A DNA stretch of 20,802 nt from CAZAQS01 sp964486825 (lineage in GTDB: Bacteria > Chloroflexota > Anaerolineae > Anaerolineales > UBA4823). Below the pieces are notes generated by a model. It was not told the DNA's origin and did not search any database. It saw nothing but the letters and a program-made list of their open reading frames with translations. A program made the translations under genes and the position numbers. Numbering within the stretch: position 1 is the stretch's first letter; each line of letters starts with the position of its first letter. The stretch is from NCBI GenBank assembly GCA_964486825.1, contig CAZAQS010000062.1, positions 1-20,802 of the forward strand. The letters run 5' to 3'. Below are positions 1 to 6,790 of this stretch, in pieces.

Positions 1-2
1 CG

Positions 3-875
3 GCTGGCCTTTATGGAGCAGCCAGTGCAGGCCTGACCTTGTTGTTGCAGTTTTTCCTGGCTCAACTGCTCGGGTTAACCACAGCTCTCCAGCTCATGGA
101 ATTATCCAGGCCAGATCACCCGCTTCTCCAGCTTATATTGAGGGGAGCACCTGGAACTTACCAGCACAGCCTGCAGGTTGCTAACCTTGCTGAACAGGCT
201 GCTGAGCGGATAGGGGGAGATGCTTTGCTCACACGCGTAGGCGCCCTATACCATGACGCTGGTAAAATTCTGGATCCAATTTTCTTCATCGAAAACCAGG
301 TTCCAGGTAATCCTAATCCACACGACGAGCTAGACCCAGCTACCTCTGCTGCTATCATTATCCAGCATATCCCTAAAGGATTGGAACTGGCTCGCAAATA
401 TAAGCTACCCAGGCGGATCCAGGATTTCATATCCGAACATCACGGGGATTCGATTACTCGCTACCAATATACAAAGGCTCTGGAGGCCGCAGGACGGGAT
501 GAAAGTAAAGTGAATATTGATGATTTCCGTTATCCCGGCCCAGCCCCTCAATCCAGAGAGACAGCTCTGCTTATGCTGGCGGATGGGTGTGAAGCGCGCG
601 TGAGAGCAGATCATCCTAAAAACGAAGACGAACTCCGGGAGTTTATCAAAGAAGTGGTAGATTTGAACGTCAAATTGGGAAGCTTGAAAAACACAGACTT
701 GACTTTACAAGACCTGGAAACGATCATAGATTCGTTTTCAACCACATTGCGGGGTATCTACCACCCACGGATCAAGTACCCTAAGCTGGAGGCTCTTCCT
801 GAAGCCCTTCAGGACACATATCCTGAAGAACTTGTAGATGCCGAGTCGATTATAGAGCTATCCCATGGGACCTAA
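3..875 (+). CDS. pgpH: 7TM-HD family phosphohydrolase, C-terminal part (PgpH-like c-di-AMP phosphodiesterase)
   Basis: The reading frame is open from the window edge (frame of position 3), so this is the C-terminal part of a longer gene and has no true start here. The first ~30 residues form a hydrophobic helix, fitting the last membrane segment of a 7TM-HD receptor. The HD domain follows: YQHSLQVANL, then the metal-binding His-Asp pair in GALYHDAGKI, then FISEHHGDS. PgpH proteins of this architecture hydrolyse the second messenger c-di-AMP at the inner face of the membrane; assigning that substrate here is family knowledge. It sits 48 nt before ybeY, and the order pgpH-ybeY-dgkA is a widely conserved cluster, usually with phoH upstream, which would lie outside this window. 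The other possibility is an uncharacterised HDIG hydrolase of the same family. Confidence 0.85.
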   Translation, partial: AGLYGAASAGLTLLLQFFLAQLLGLTTALQLMELSRPDHPLLQLILRGAPGTYQHSLQVANLAEQAAERIGGDALLTRVGALYHDAGKILDPIFFIENQVPGNPNPHDELDPATSAAIIIQHIPKGLELARKYKLPRRIQDFISEHHGDSITRYQYTKALEAAGRDESKVNIDDFRYPGPAPQSRETALLMLADGCEARVRADHPKNEDELREFIKEVVDLNVKLGSLKNTDLTLQDLETIIDSFSTTLRGIYHPRIKYPKLEALPEALQDTYPEELVDAESIIELSHGT

Positions 876-923
876 ATGGACTCATCCGTTCTACCTACTT
901 GATCGTGGGGCAAGAGAACTGCG

Positions 924-1373
924 ATGATCCAGGTTCAAATTTCTGAAGATCTTTCATCGGGGACTCCCCCGGATGTTTTAGTGCGTGCGGCTGAAGAATG
1001 CCTGGTCTATCACCAGACGAGTGGAGAACCTGAGCTAACCATCCTATTGACGGGTGACGATCATCTCCACCAGCTAAACCTCGAGTACCTGGACGTTGAC
1101 GCACCTACGGACGTACTGGCCTTCCCCGCAGATTATGTTGATCCAGATACAGAAACAGCATACCTGGGAGACATCCTGATCTCCCTTGAAAGAGCAACGC
1201 TTCAAGCACAAGCTGGAGGACATTCCTTAGTGGCCGAGTTGGAACTGCTTGTCGTCCACGGCGTGCTACACTTGTTGGGGTATGATCATAGCGAGCCTGA
1301 TGAAAAATCTAAGATGTGGGTGGCTCAAACCGAAATATTGGCCCGTTTAGGAAATCCCCTATCGCCACCCTAG
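924..1373 (+). CDS. ybeY: Endoribonuclease YbeY (rRNA maturation factor)
   Basis: YbeY is a zinc-dependent single-strand endoribonuclease needed for 16S rRNA 3'-end maturation and ribosome quality control in the cytoplasm. The diagnostic zinc motif HGVLHLLGYDH spans residues 112-122, with H112, H116 and H122 as the three ligands. The upstream family signature is also present: LNLEYLDVDAPTDVLAFP, then LGDILIS. At 149 aa the length is normal for the family. The ATG at 924 is the first in the frame, but its ribosome binding site is weak (only AAGAGA-like purines just upstream). It lies between the pgpH-like gene and the dgkA-type kinase gene and is probably co-transcribed with both. Confidence 0.95.
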   Translation: MIQVQISEDLSSGTPPDVLVRAAEECLVYHQTSGEPELTILLTGDDHLHQLNLEYLDVDAPTDVLAFPADYVDPDTETAYLGDILISLERATLQAQAGGHSLVAELELLVVHGVLHLLGYDHSEPDEKSKMWVAQTEILARLGNPLSPP

Positions 1374-1426
1374 TGCTCGTCGCCCTTTTTCAAGTTTCCC
1401 AAGGGACTATTTCCTGACCCCTAGCG

Positions 1427-1813
1427 ATGTCATCTTTCTTCCGCACTCGTGCTCGGTCCTTCCGTTACGCTTTCTCAGGCTGGTGGTATGTTATTCGCAC
1501 ACAAAGGAACGCATGGATCCATGCGCTGGTGAGCATTGCGGTATTCATTATAGGTATTTGGCTAGGCCTATCCGCTCACGATTGGGCCGTGATCATTCTG
1601 GCGATTGCAATGGTATGGACGGCTGAGTTCGTCAACACAGCCTTAGAAGCGGTGGTTGATCTGGCCAGCCCCCAACAGCATTATCTTGCCCGGGTAGGAA
1701 AAGACGTGGGTGCTGCCGCTGTATTAATTGCAGCTGTGGCTTCTCTGATCATCGGTTTGCTTATCTTAGGTCCGCCATTACTATTAAGACTGCAAGGTTT
1801 GCTGTCTCGTTGA
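1427..1813 (+). CDS. dgkA: Diacylglycerol kinase / undecaprenol kinase, DgkA family
   Basis: This is a small integral-membrane lipid kinase of 128 aa. Its C-terminal two-thirds contains three hydrophobic segments, as in all DgkA proteins. The catalytic signature ExxNTALExxxD is seen in AEFVNTALEAVVDLAS, followed by GKDVGAAAVLIAA, the second conserved block. In E. coli the family phosphorylates diacylglycerol; in many Gram-positive bacteria it phosphorylates undecaprenol. The sequence does not settle which lipid is used here. The N-terminal SFRYAFSGWWYVIRTQRN matches the family's cytoplasmic amphipathic start. The ATG at 1427 has no good Shine-Dalgarno sequence, so translation may depend on coupling to the upstream gene. 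It is 53 nt downstream of ybeY, a conserved neighbour. Confidence 0.92.
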   Translation: MSSFFRTRARSFRYAFSGWWYVIRTQRNAWIHALVSIAVFIIGIWLGLSAHDWAVIILAIAMVWTAEFVNTALEAVVDLASPQQHYLARVGKDVGAAAVLIAAVASLIIGLLILGPPLLLRLQGLLSR

Positions 1814-1847
1814 TGCCTGTTTATTCCTTCATAAGGAGGAGTCCTCC

Positions 1848-2693
1848 ATGTCTACTGAGTCATTCTTGTTTGGCACCGTCGGCTCACCTATTTCCACTCC
1901 AAAAAAACCTGGCGGAAGCATAGGAGCCATCCAGAGAACCAGAGAGCTATGTTTAGATGCGCTCGAGCTAGGATGGGTGAACTCTGTTCGGGTATCCGAG
2001 AAGACCTGTGCGGAGATCCAACGTACAGGTCAAGAATACCAGGTAGCCATAAGCGTGCATGCACCCTATTTCATCAATCTAAATGCGAACGATGAGGAAT
2101 GGCCAAAGTCACGCAAGCGCTTGATGGATGCAGCTCATTACGGTTACCTGGCTGGCGCAACCGATATCGTATTCCATCCTGGAAGCTATTTTGGACGCCC
2201 ACCTGAAGAGGTACTCCCAAAAGCATTGGAGCGGCTAGAGGGTTGCCTGGTAGAGCTCCGGGCAGCCGATAACCCGGTCACGCTACGTCCAGAGACTATG
2301 GGAAAAATTGCCATGCTTGGTTCGCTTGACGATACCCTCCAGATGAGCCAGGCGATTCCGGGTGTAGAACCCTGCCTCGATTTTGCTCACCTGCATGCCA
2401 GGCCGGGTGATGGATCGATGAACAAATATGAAAAGTGGTTGGAATGTCTGGAGAAATATGCAGAAGCATTGGGGGAAGACGCATTACAGCGCCTTCATAT
2501 CCATTTATCTGGGATTGAATATGGCGACAAAGGGGAGAAAAATCACCTGGCGCTGGAAGATGCCGATATTGACTTGAATGCCATCTTCAAGGCTCTTGAT
2601 AAATATGGCTGCCGAGGTCGTATTCTCTGCGAAAGCCCAGTCATGGAAGAAGATGCATTGAAGATGCAAAAGTTGTGGGCAGAAATTTCCTGA
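1848..2693 (+). CDS. nfo: Endonuclease IV-like TIM-barrel AP endonuclease
   Basis: At 281 aa this matches E. coli Nfo (285 aa) in length. Endonuclease IV cuts DNA 5' to abasic sites in base-excision repair using a three-metal cluster. Most of the metal ligands are visible: H71 in SVHAPYF, H110 in FHPGSY, E149 in RPETMGK, D178 and H181 in CLDFAHLHARPG, then HIHLSGIEYG and the late CESPVMEEDAL. The classic DRH motif is instead in a GEKNH context, so the Asp of that pair appears absent; archaeal-type Nfo proteins are similar as far as I recall. The ATG at 1848 is preceded by a strong AAGGAGGA. A sugar isomerase of the same fold is a less likely alternative. The stop codon lies 3 bp from that of the convergent gene at 2697, with no terminator between them. 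Confidence 0.8.
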   Translation: MSTESFLFGTVGSPISTPKKPGGSIGAIQRTRELCLDALELGWVNSVRVSEKTCAEIQRTGQEYQVAISVHAPYFINLNANDEEWPKSRKRLMDAAHYGYLAGATDIVFHPGSYFGRPPEEVLPKALERLEGCLVELRAADNPVTLRPETMGKIAMLGSLDDTLQMSQAIPGVEPCLDFAHLHARPGDGSMNKYEKWLECLEKYAEALGEDALQRLHIHLSGIEYGDKGEKNHLALEDADIDLNAIFKALDKYGCRGRILCESPVMEEDALKMQKLWAEIS

Positions 2694-2696
2694 CCG

Positions 2697-3434
2697 TTAT
2701 CGCACCTGCTTCAGGTTTATAACGATCAAGTTCTTTTCGCAATCCTCGAAGGTATCGAAGTAAACCTTATCCGATAAGGGCAGCCCTTCTTGATCTAATA
2801 ACTGCAACCATAAAGTATTACTGGAGGCGATTGGCTTATCCGCCAGTGTGAATTCGAACCCACCCCGGTCATATTGGGTGGCGGTACCTGTCATGGTGAG
2901 CTGCTCCAATACCTTTCCATCCAGGAGACCCCCTAACTGGACGATCAGCCATTTTACAGGAGCGCTGCTCAGATCTAAAGCCTGCCCACCAACCCCCATC
3001 CAATTACAGCCTTGATCAGGTCGAAAGGCCGCGCTGGAGATAGCGACCGGGTTCCCTTGCTGTACGATGAAAGCCATGCCACCAGGTGTGATGGTTGCTT
3101 CTGCGATGAAAACCGGGGTATCTGTAATGAGGGGAGTTGATGACGGCTTTGGAGTACTGGTCGGACTGGGTTCTAAAGTGGCGGTGGGTGTCCAGGTAGG
3201 TGGGAGGATGCTGCGAATCGTGGGTACGCTGGTCGGATAAACCGCTAAAGCAGGCAGCGTTGCAGGGGGGAATGGGTTGATGGCGGCCTGCGGGTTTGTG
3301 AAAATCAAAAGTGAGAAAATACCTACCAGGACTGCACCGAAAAGCACAATTCCTGTCATAATATTCCAGATCAAACCGGAGACGTTTCGAGGAGGGGGAG
3401 ATTTTTGCTCGTCGACATAATCAAATGCGTCCAT
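2697..3434 (-). CDS. Single-pass membrane protein with Thr/Pro-rich stalk and extracytoplasmic domain
   Basis: I chose the ATG at 3434 (245 aa, starting MDAFDYVDEQ) over an upstream TTG because GGAAGG lies 10 nt before it. The layout is a short charged cytoplasmic N-terminus, one membrane helix (IMTGIVLFGAVLVGIFSLLI), a stalk of about 60 residues rich in Pro, Thr and Ser, and a globular C-terminal domain of ~110 residues. That domain starts around QGCNWMGVGGQALDL and ends with DTFEDCEKNLIVINL; its two Cys could form a disulfide outside the cell. From memory, domains of this type recur in Chloroflexota (Anaerolineae) surface proteins, but no function is known to me. It follows the parvulin-like lipoprotein gene by 26 nt, so the two probably form an operon and act together at the cell surface. 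Confidence 0.75.
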   Translation of the reverse strand: MDAFDYVDEQKSPPPRNVSGLIWNIMTGIVLFGAVLVGIFSLLIFTNPQAAINPFPPATLPALAVYPTSVPTIRSILPPTWTPTATLEPSPTSTPKPSSTPLITDTPVFIAEATITPGGMAFIVQQGNPVAISSAAFRPDQGCNWMGVGGQALDLSSAPVKWLIVQLGGLLDGKVLEQLTMTGTATQYDRGGFEFTLADKPIASSNTLWLQLLDQEGLPLSDKVYFDTFEDCEKNLIVINLKQVR

Positions 3435-3460
3435 AATATTTTGACCTTCCAACAAACATG

Positions 3461-4384
3461 CTACGGGAGCAGGACCTGAATTTCACTCTGGCTGCGGCGT
3501 TCGTCCAGCCAATCTTGAAGAGCTCGTTCTTGCAGTACCAACCTGGCATCTGGGGATAATGGGCGTTGGTCTTCCCTCTCGATAACTTTCAGAATATGGA
3601 AACCGAGCCCGGTCTCGATCAACGGACTGATCTCCCCAGGTTCAAGGGTAAAGATGGCCTCATCTAAAACAGCTTCTGCCAGATATCCTTTTGGCAACCA
3701 CCCCAAATCGCCTCCCATGAGAGGGTCAAATTGGTAAGCCAATTCGTCGAACTCTCTTCCCAATGCCAGCCTGCTAAGCGCCTCCTGAGCTGTCTCCGCA
3801 TCATTTAGACGGATCTGCCGGACGCGAACCTGTTCAACCGAGGCGGGTATGGAATTAACGATCGTGTCACGCATCCACGCGGATGCCATTGCCCGGGCTA
3901 AAAACATGGTCAGGCTTTTTTCTGTATAACCATTATCAGCCATCCAAGAGACCAATGCCTGCTCACCGCCGATCTGAGAGGCCAGCTGTTCGAGGCGCTC
4001 TTCAACCATAGGCTGCTCCACAAGGTAGCCTGCCTCAGCCGCGGCTTGAGCCAGCAAGACCTGGTTTACCATATCTTCAAGCACGAGCTGCTCTCCAACA
4101 GTTGCCATATCCGTGCCAACATTTTCTTGAGCCGCCTGGTAGCGCGCCAGTTCCTCCTGGTACTCTTGAAGGGTAATACCCTCGCCGTTTACAAGAGCTG
4201 CCAGGGGTACCGGAGTTGGAGTCGCTGGCACGGCTGTAGGGGTATCAAGGATAGGGGTTGGTAAGGGCGTTGGCAGAACCGGCGCGACTGTTGGCGAGGG
4301 TGGGTTCGCCCGGCATGCGCTAGTTAATATAAGGATCAATAAGAGGAGAAATCCGGCCAACGGCCTGTAGGCTTTGAGAACCAT
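3461..4384 (-). CDS. Parvulin-type (PpiC/SurA-like) peptidyl-prolyl isomerase lipoprotein
   Basis: The start is taken as the ATG at 4384 (307 aa), since it gives a clean signal peptide: MVLKAYRP, a Leu/Ile-rich core, then LTSAC with a Cys at residue 24 as a probable lipidation site (the lipobox is not perfect). A Pro/Thr-rich linker follows, then a SurA-type helical chaperone region (about residues 60-175) and a PpiC rotamase domain (about 185-275). The domain shows GREFDELAYQF, GGDLGW, FTLEPGEISPLIET and GFHILKV. The first strand reads VRVRQIRL, with Gln where parvulins usually have the active-site His, so isomerase activity may be low. By analogy with PrsA and SurA it would help exported proteins fold outside the membrane. 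A GTG eight codons upstream is the alternative start. Confidence 0.85.
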   Translation of the reverse strand: MVLKAYRPLAGFLLLLILILTSACRANPPSPTVAPVLPTPLPTPILDTPTAVPATPTPVPLAALVNGEGITLQEYQEELARYQAAQENVGTDMATVGEQLVLEDMVNQVLLAQAAAEAGYLVEQPMVEERLEQLASQIGGEQALVSWMADNGYTEKSLTMFLARAMASAWMRDTIVNSIPASVEQVRVRQIRLNDAETAQEALSRLALGREFDELAYQFDPLMGGDLGWLPKGYLAEAVLDEAIFTLEPGEISPLIETGLGFHILKVIEREDQRPLSPDARLVLQERALQDWLDERRSQSEIQVLLP

Positions 4385-4481
4385 CTTGCAAATTATACCC
4401 TTATACACGAAATTTTGTTTTCTCTTGCTCCTGGGGCTTTTGTAAGGTCTAACGAACTATTGAAGAGTCTGCCATGGATAA

Positions 4482-4510
4482 TTGTAGTATTCTATGAATT
4501 CAGATAAAAT
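4482..4510 (+). promoter_or_regulatory. Possible sigma70-type promoter for plsC
   Basis: TTGTAG (4482-4487), a 17-nt spacer and TAAAAT (4505-4510) lie just upstream of the plsC ATG at 4531. The -35 match is weak and the -10 is good. The leader would be only about 15 nt. It lies in the 146-bp region between the divergent parvulin gene and plsC. Confidence 0.3.
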
Positions 4511-4530
4511 TCTGGTATTGGGAAACCTCC

Positions 4531-5208
4531 ATGAAAAGAAAAATCGTCCATATTTTTGCCAAACTCTTATTCCGGTTGTTCTCTCGGGTGAGAGTCATCG
4601 GTATGCATAATTTACCTGTCAAGGGATCAGCCATCTTAGCTGTTAATCATCTAAGCATCATCGATGCCCCTCTGATTTTTGCGATCGTCCCCCGCGATGA
4701 CCTGACGGCCCTGGTTGCCAAGGACCACCGCAAGAACTTAATCCTGAGGCTGGTCGTAAATGCTGTTAACGGGATATGGATCAACCGGGACGAAGCTGAT
4801 ACTCAAGCTGTAAGGGCAGCCAGAGAACACCTGAAAGCAGGGGGAATGCTTGGGATTGCACCTGAGGGAACGCGCAGCCATACTGGAGAGCTTGCACCAG
4901 CCAAGACCGGTGTAGCCTACCTGGCAAATCTAGCCCGGGTTCCCATCATTCCTGTAGCAATCTCGGGGACGTATAAAGGCATCAAGCAAATTCTTCTCCT
5001 CCGTCGCCCCCGCTTTTCCATTAACATTGGCATGCCCATAGAAATGCCGCCTATCGAGCGTAAGGACCGAGACCAGGTCTTACAGCTCCTTACTGATGAG
5101 ATCATGTATCAAATCGCAGCCATGCTACCACCGGAGCATCGAGGGGTTTATCGGGACCATCCCCGCACCAAGCAACTTCTCGAAAAATCCAGAGACCGTG
5201 TGCATTGA
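4531..5208 (+). CDS. plsC: 1-acyl-sn-glycerol-3-phosphate acyltransferase (PlsC family)
   Basis: PlsC transfers an acyl chain to the sn-2 position of lysophosphatidic acid, giving phosphatidic acid for membrane lipids. The acyltransferase HX4D motif is NHLSIID (H40, D45) and the glycerophosphate-binding motif is PEGTRS (E112-S116). A third conserved block, VPIIPVAISGTYKG, follows. At 225 aa the length is typical, with a membrane-associating N-terminus (MKRKIVHIFAKLLFRLFSRV). The ATG at 4531 has no strong Shine-Dalgarno sequence. It is divergent from the parvulin gene, and the next promoter (for pheST) starts 3 nt after its stop codon, so plsC is probably its own transcription unit. A related lysophospholipid acyltransferase with another headgroup preference cannot be excluded. 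Confidence 0.9.
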   Translation: MKRKIVHIFAKLLFRLFSRVRVIGMHNLPVKGSAILAVNHLSIIDAPLIFAIVPRDDLTALVAKDHRKNLILRLVVNAVNGIWINRDEADTQAVRAAREHLKAGGMLGIAPEGTRSHTGELAPAKTGVAYLANLARVPIIPVAISGTYKGIKQILLLRRPRFSINIGMPIEMPPIERKDRDQVLQLLTDEIMYQIAAMLPPEHRGVYRDHPRTKQLLEKSRDRVH

Positions 5209-5211
5209 ACC

Positions 5212-5239
5212 TTGACAGCAACAGAATTTTGCAGATAAT
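5212..5239 (+). promoter_or_regulatory. Sigma70-type promoter of the pheST T-box leader
   Basis: A perfect -35 TTGACA (5212-5217), a 16-nt spacer and GATAAT (5234-5239, five of six matches) stand directly upstream of the T-box RNA. This predicts a transcript start near 5246. It begins just 3 nt after the plsC stop codon. Confidence 0.7.
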
Positions 5240-5245
5240 AAGGTA

Positions 5246-5597
5246 CAATAATTTTCACCATAAAGGCGTTGACGGTGGAAAGTAGACCAGGCGATCTCCA
5301 GGGAATTGCCGAAGCTGACAGGGAAGCACGGGCTTAGATTGAGACCCGGCACAGCGGAAACTGGTTGAAGTTCCCTCCCGAGCCGCCCAGGGGAACAGTC
5401 AGGAGAGTTTCAGAAATGCCTGACTCAGTAGTTTGGGCCACAACCCCAGTGTTAGCAGGGGATCCAATCGCTCATGGCGTATAGGATAAATTGCCATAAG
5501 CCGTTGGAATTAAGAGTGGGCTGCATCAGGCAGCTAACAAGGGTGGTACCACGGGAATCAACCTCTCGTCCCTTATTGGGATAGAGGTTTTCTTTTT
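5246..5597 (+). promoter_or_regulatory. T-box riboswitch (tRNA-Phe sensing leader of pheST)
   Basis: The conserved T-box sequence is unmistakable: AACAAGGGTGGTACCACGG at 5536-5554, holding the UGGU bulge (5544-5547) that pairs with the free CCA end of uncharged tRNA. Stem I can be traced: base helix GGCG (5265-5268) with CGCC (5384-5387), an inner helix ACCAG (5286-5290) with CTGGT (5361-5365), and between them an internal loop with AGTAG on the 5' side and TGAAGTTCC on the 3' side. TTC at 5371-5373 is the likely Phe specifier codon; it is followed by C, not the usual purine. A terminator hairpin follows, which competes with AAGGG (5539-5543) pairing to CCCTT (5570-5574). When tRNA-Phe is uncharged the antiterminator forms and pheST is transcribed. 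Confidence 0.93.
5560..5597 (+). terminator. T-box regulated intrinsic terminator
   Basis: CCTCT (5562-5566) pairs with AGAGG (5583-5587), and TCCC with GGGA inside it, with the loop TTATT. A T-rich tail (5588-5597) follows. The 5' side overlaps the antiterminator partner of the T-box, as the mechanism requires. Confidence 0.88.
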
Positions 5598-5659
5598 TAA
5601 TCCGGCCTGAATTTCTTCTCCACTTTCATGTGGGGAACCAGGTCCCGATGGAGGAAAGT

Positions 5660-6721
5660 ATGCTCGAACAATTGGATCAGATACAGGAAAATGCTTTATC
5701 CGCCCTTGAAGAGGTTCGCTCAGAAGACGCTCTTGAACAATGGAGGATTGCCTATCTTGGCCGAAGTTCACCATTGATGAACGTGTTCGACCGTCTAGGA
5801 CAAATTCCCAAAGAGGAACGCCCGGCGATAGGGCGACGCGCGAATGAGGTCAAACGAGCGCTTGAATCTGCTCTGGTAGAGAGGTCGGAGCAGCTCCGCC
5901 AGGAGGCTATTCAGAACTCTTTAGAAGCTACATCCTTGGATGTTACCCTTCCAGGCAGGTCTCTCCCCCTGGGCAGGCTCCACCCCTCCACCCAGAATTT
6001 GCGCGATATCACACGGGTTTTTGCGGAAATGGGTTTTCAGGTATACCGCTCGCGAGAGGTTGAGACAGATGAATTTAACTTCCAGCTGCTCAACTTTCCT
6101 CCAAACCACCCTGCCCGAGAAATGCAGGACTCCTTTTTTATCGATACAGGCAAGGATCGAGGTGAAAACCCGGTGATCCTGCGGACACATACCTCTCCCG
6201 GTCAGATACATGCCATGCGGGAGTATGCTGCCTTCAATCCGGATAGCCCACCCTCCATCCGACTGATCCTGCCGGGGATGTGCTTCCGCTACGAGCAGGT
6301 GGCAGCCCGATCTGAGCTCCAATTCACTCAAATCGAGGGTTTAGCGGTTGGCGAAACGATCACCTTCAGCAACCTGAAAGCTACCTTGAGTGATTTTGCC
6401 CGCCGCCTTTTCGGCCAGGAGGTCCGCACTCGCTTTCGTGCAGCTCACTTCCCGTTCACTGAGCCCAGCGCAGAGATGGATATCGAATGCTTTGTATGTG
6501 GAGGCGTAGGGTGCCCAGTCTGCAAGCGTACGGGTTGGCTGGAAATTTTAGGATGTGGAATGGTTCATCCAGTTGTTCTAAGCAACGGCGGATACGATCC
6601 TTCCCGCTACACCGGCTTTGCCTTTGGCATGGGTCCAGAGCGGATTGGAATGCTCCGCTACCGGATCAATGACATTCGATACTTCTGGGCTAACGACCTG
6701 CGCTTTTTGGAGCAGTTATAG
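5660..6721 (+). CDS. pheS: Phenylalanine-tRNA ligase alpha subunit
   Basis: PheS is the catalytic subunit of the (alpha-beta)2 enzyme that charges tRNA-Phe. I chose the ATG at 5660 (353 aa) because GGAGG sits 5 nt upstream and the protein then begins MLEQLDQIQENALSALEEV, aligning with Bacillus PheS; an in-frame ATG (5648) and GTG (5630) lie further upstream. The N-terminal ~100 residues form the tRNA-contacting coiled coil (EERPAIGRRANEVKRALE). Class II motif 2 is FRYEQVAARSELQFTQIEG (about residue 208 on) and motif 3 is GFAFGMGPERIGMLRYR (about 318 on). A four-Cys knuckle, CFVCGGVGCPVCK, near residue 277 precedes TGWLEILGCGMVHP, as in Gram-positive and Thermus-type PheS. It is controlled by the T-box leader and is followed 69 nt later by pheT. 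Confidence 0.97.
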   Translation: MLEQLDQIQENALSALEEVRSEDALEQWRIAYLGRSSPLMNVFDRLGQIPKEERPAIGRRANEVKRALESALVERSEQLRQEAIQNSLEATSLDVTLPGRSLPLGRLHPSTQNLRDITRVFAEMGFQVYRSREVETDEFNFQLLNFPPNHPAREMQDSFFIDTGKDRGENPVILRTHTSPGQIHAMREYAAFNPDSPPSIRLILPGMCFRYEQVAARSELQFTQIEGLAVGETITFSNLKATLSDFARRLFGQEVRTRFRAAHFPFTEPSAEMDIECFVCGGVGCPVCKRTGWLEILGCGMVHPVVLSNGGYDPSRYTGFAFGMGPERIGMLRYRINDIRYFWANDLRFLEQL

Positions 6722-6790
6722 GACGCGCTAATACGGTGCTAGATGTTTGCTAGCCTTTGCCTTTTTACATATCTGTAAGGAGAGTGACTT

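Noticed and set aside
4392..4397. Perfect TATAAT on the minus strand 7 nt before the parvulin gene ATG
   Set aside because: It would give a leaderless transcript and has no -35 match; probably chance in an AT-rich stretch, although a leaderless start cannot be excluded.
5921..6331. 136-codon minus-strand frame inside pheS, and similar long antisense frames in pheT, the GGDEF gene and the mutase gene
   Set aside because: Each lies opposite a gene with clear family motifs; these are codon-bias shadows without their own start signals.
6722..6790. GCTAG/CTAGC hairpin followed by CTTTGCCTTTTT between pheS and pheT
   Set aside because: Only a 5-bp stem, and the T-run is displaced from it. Full termination inside the operon would be implausible; partial attenuation cannot be shown from sequence.
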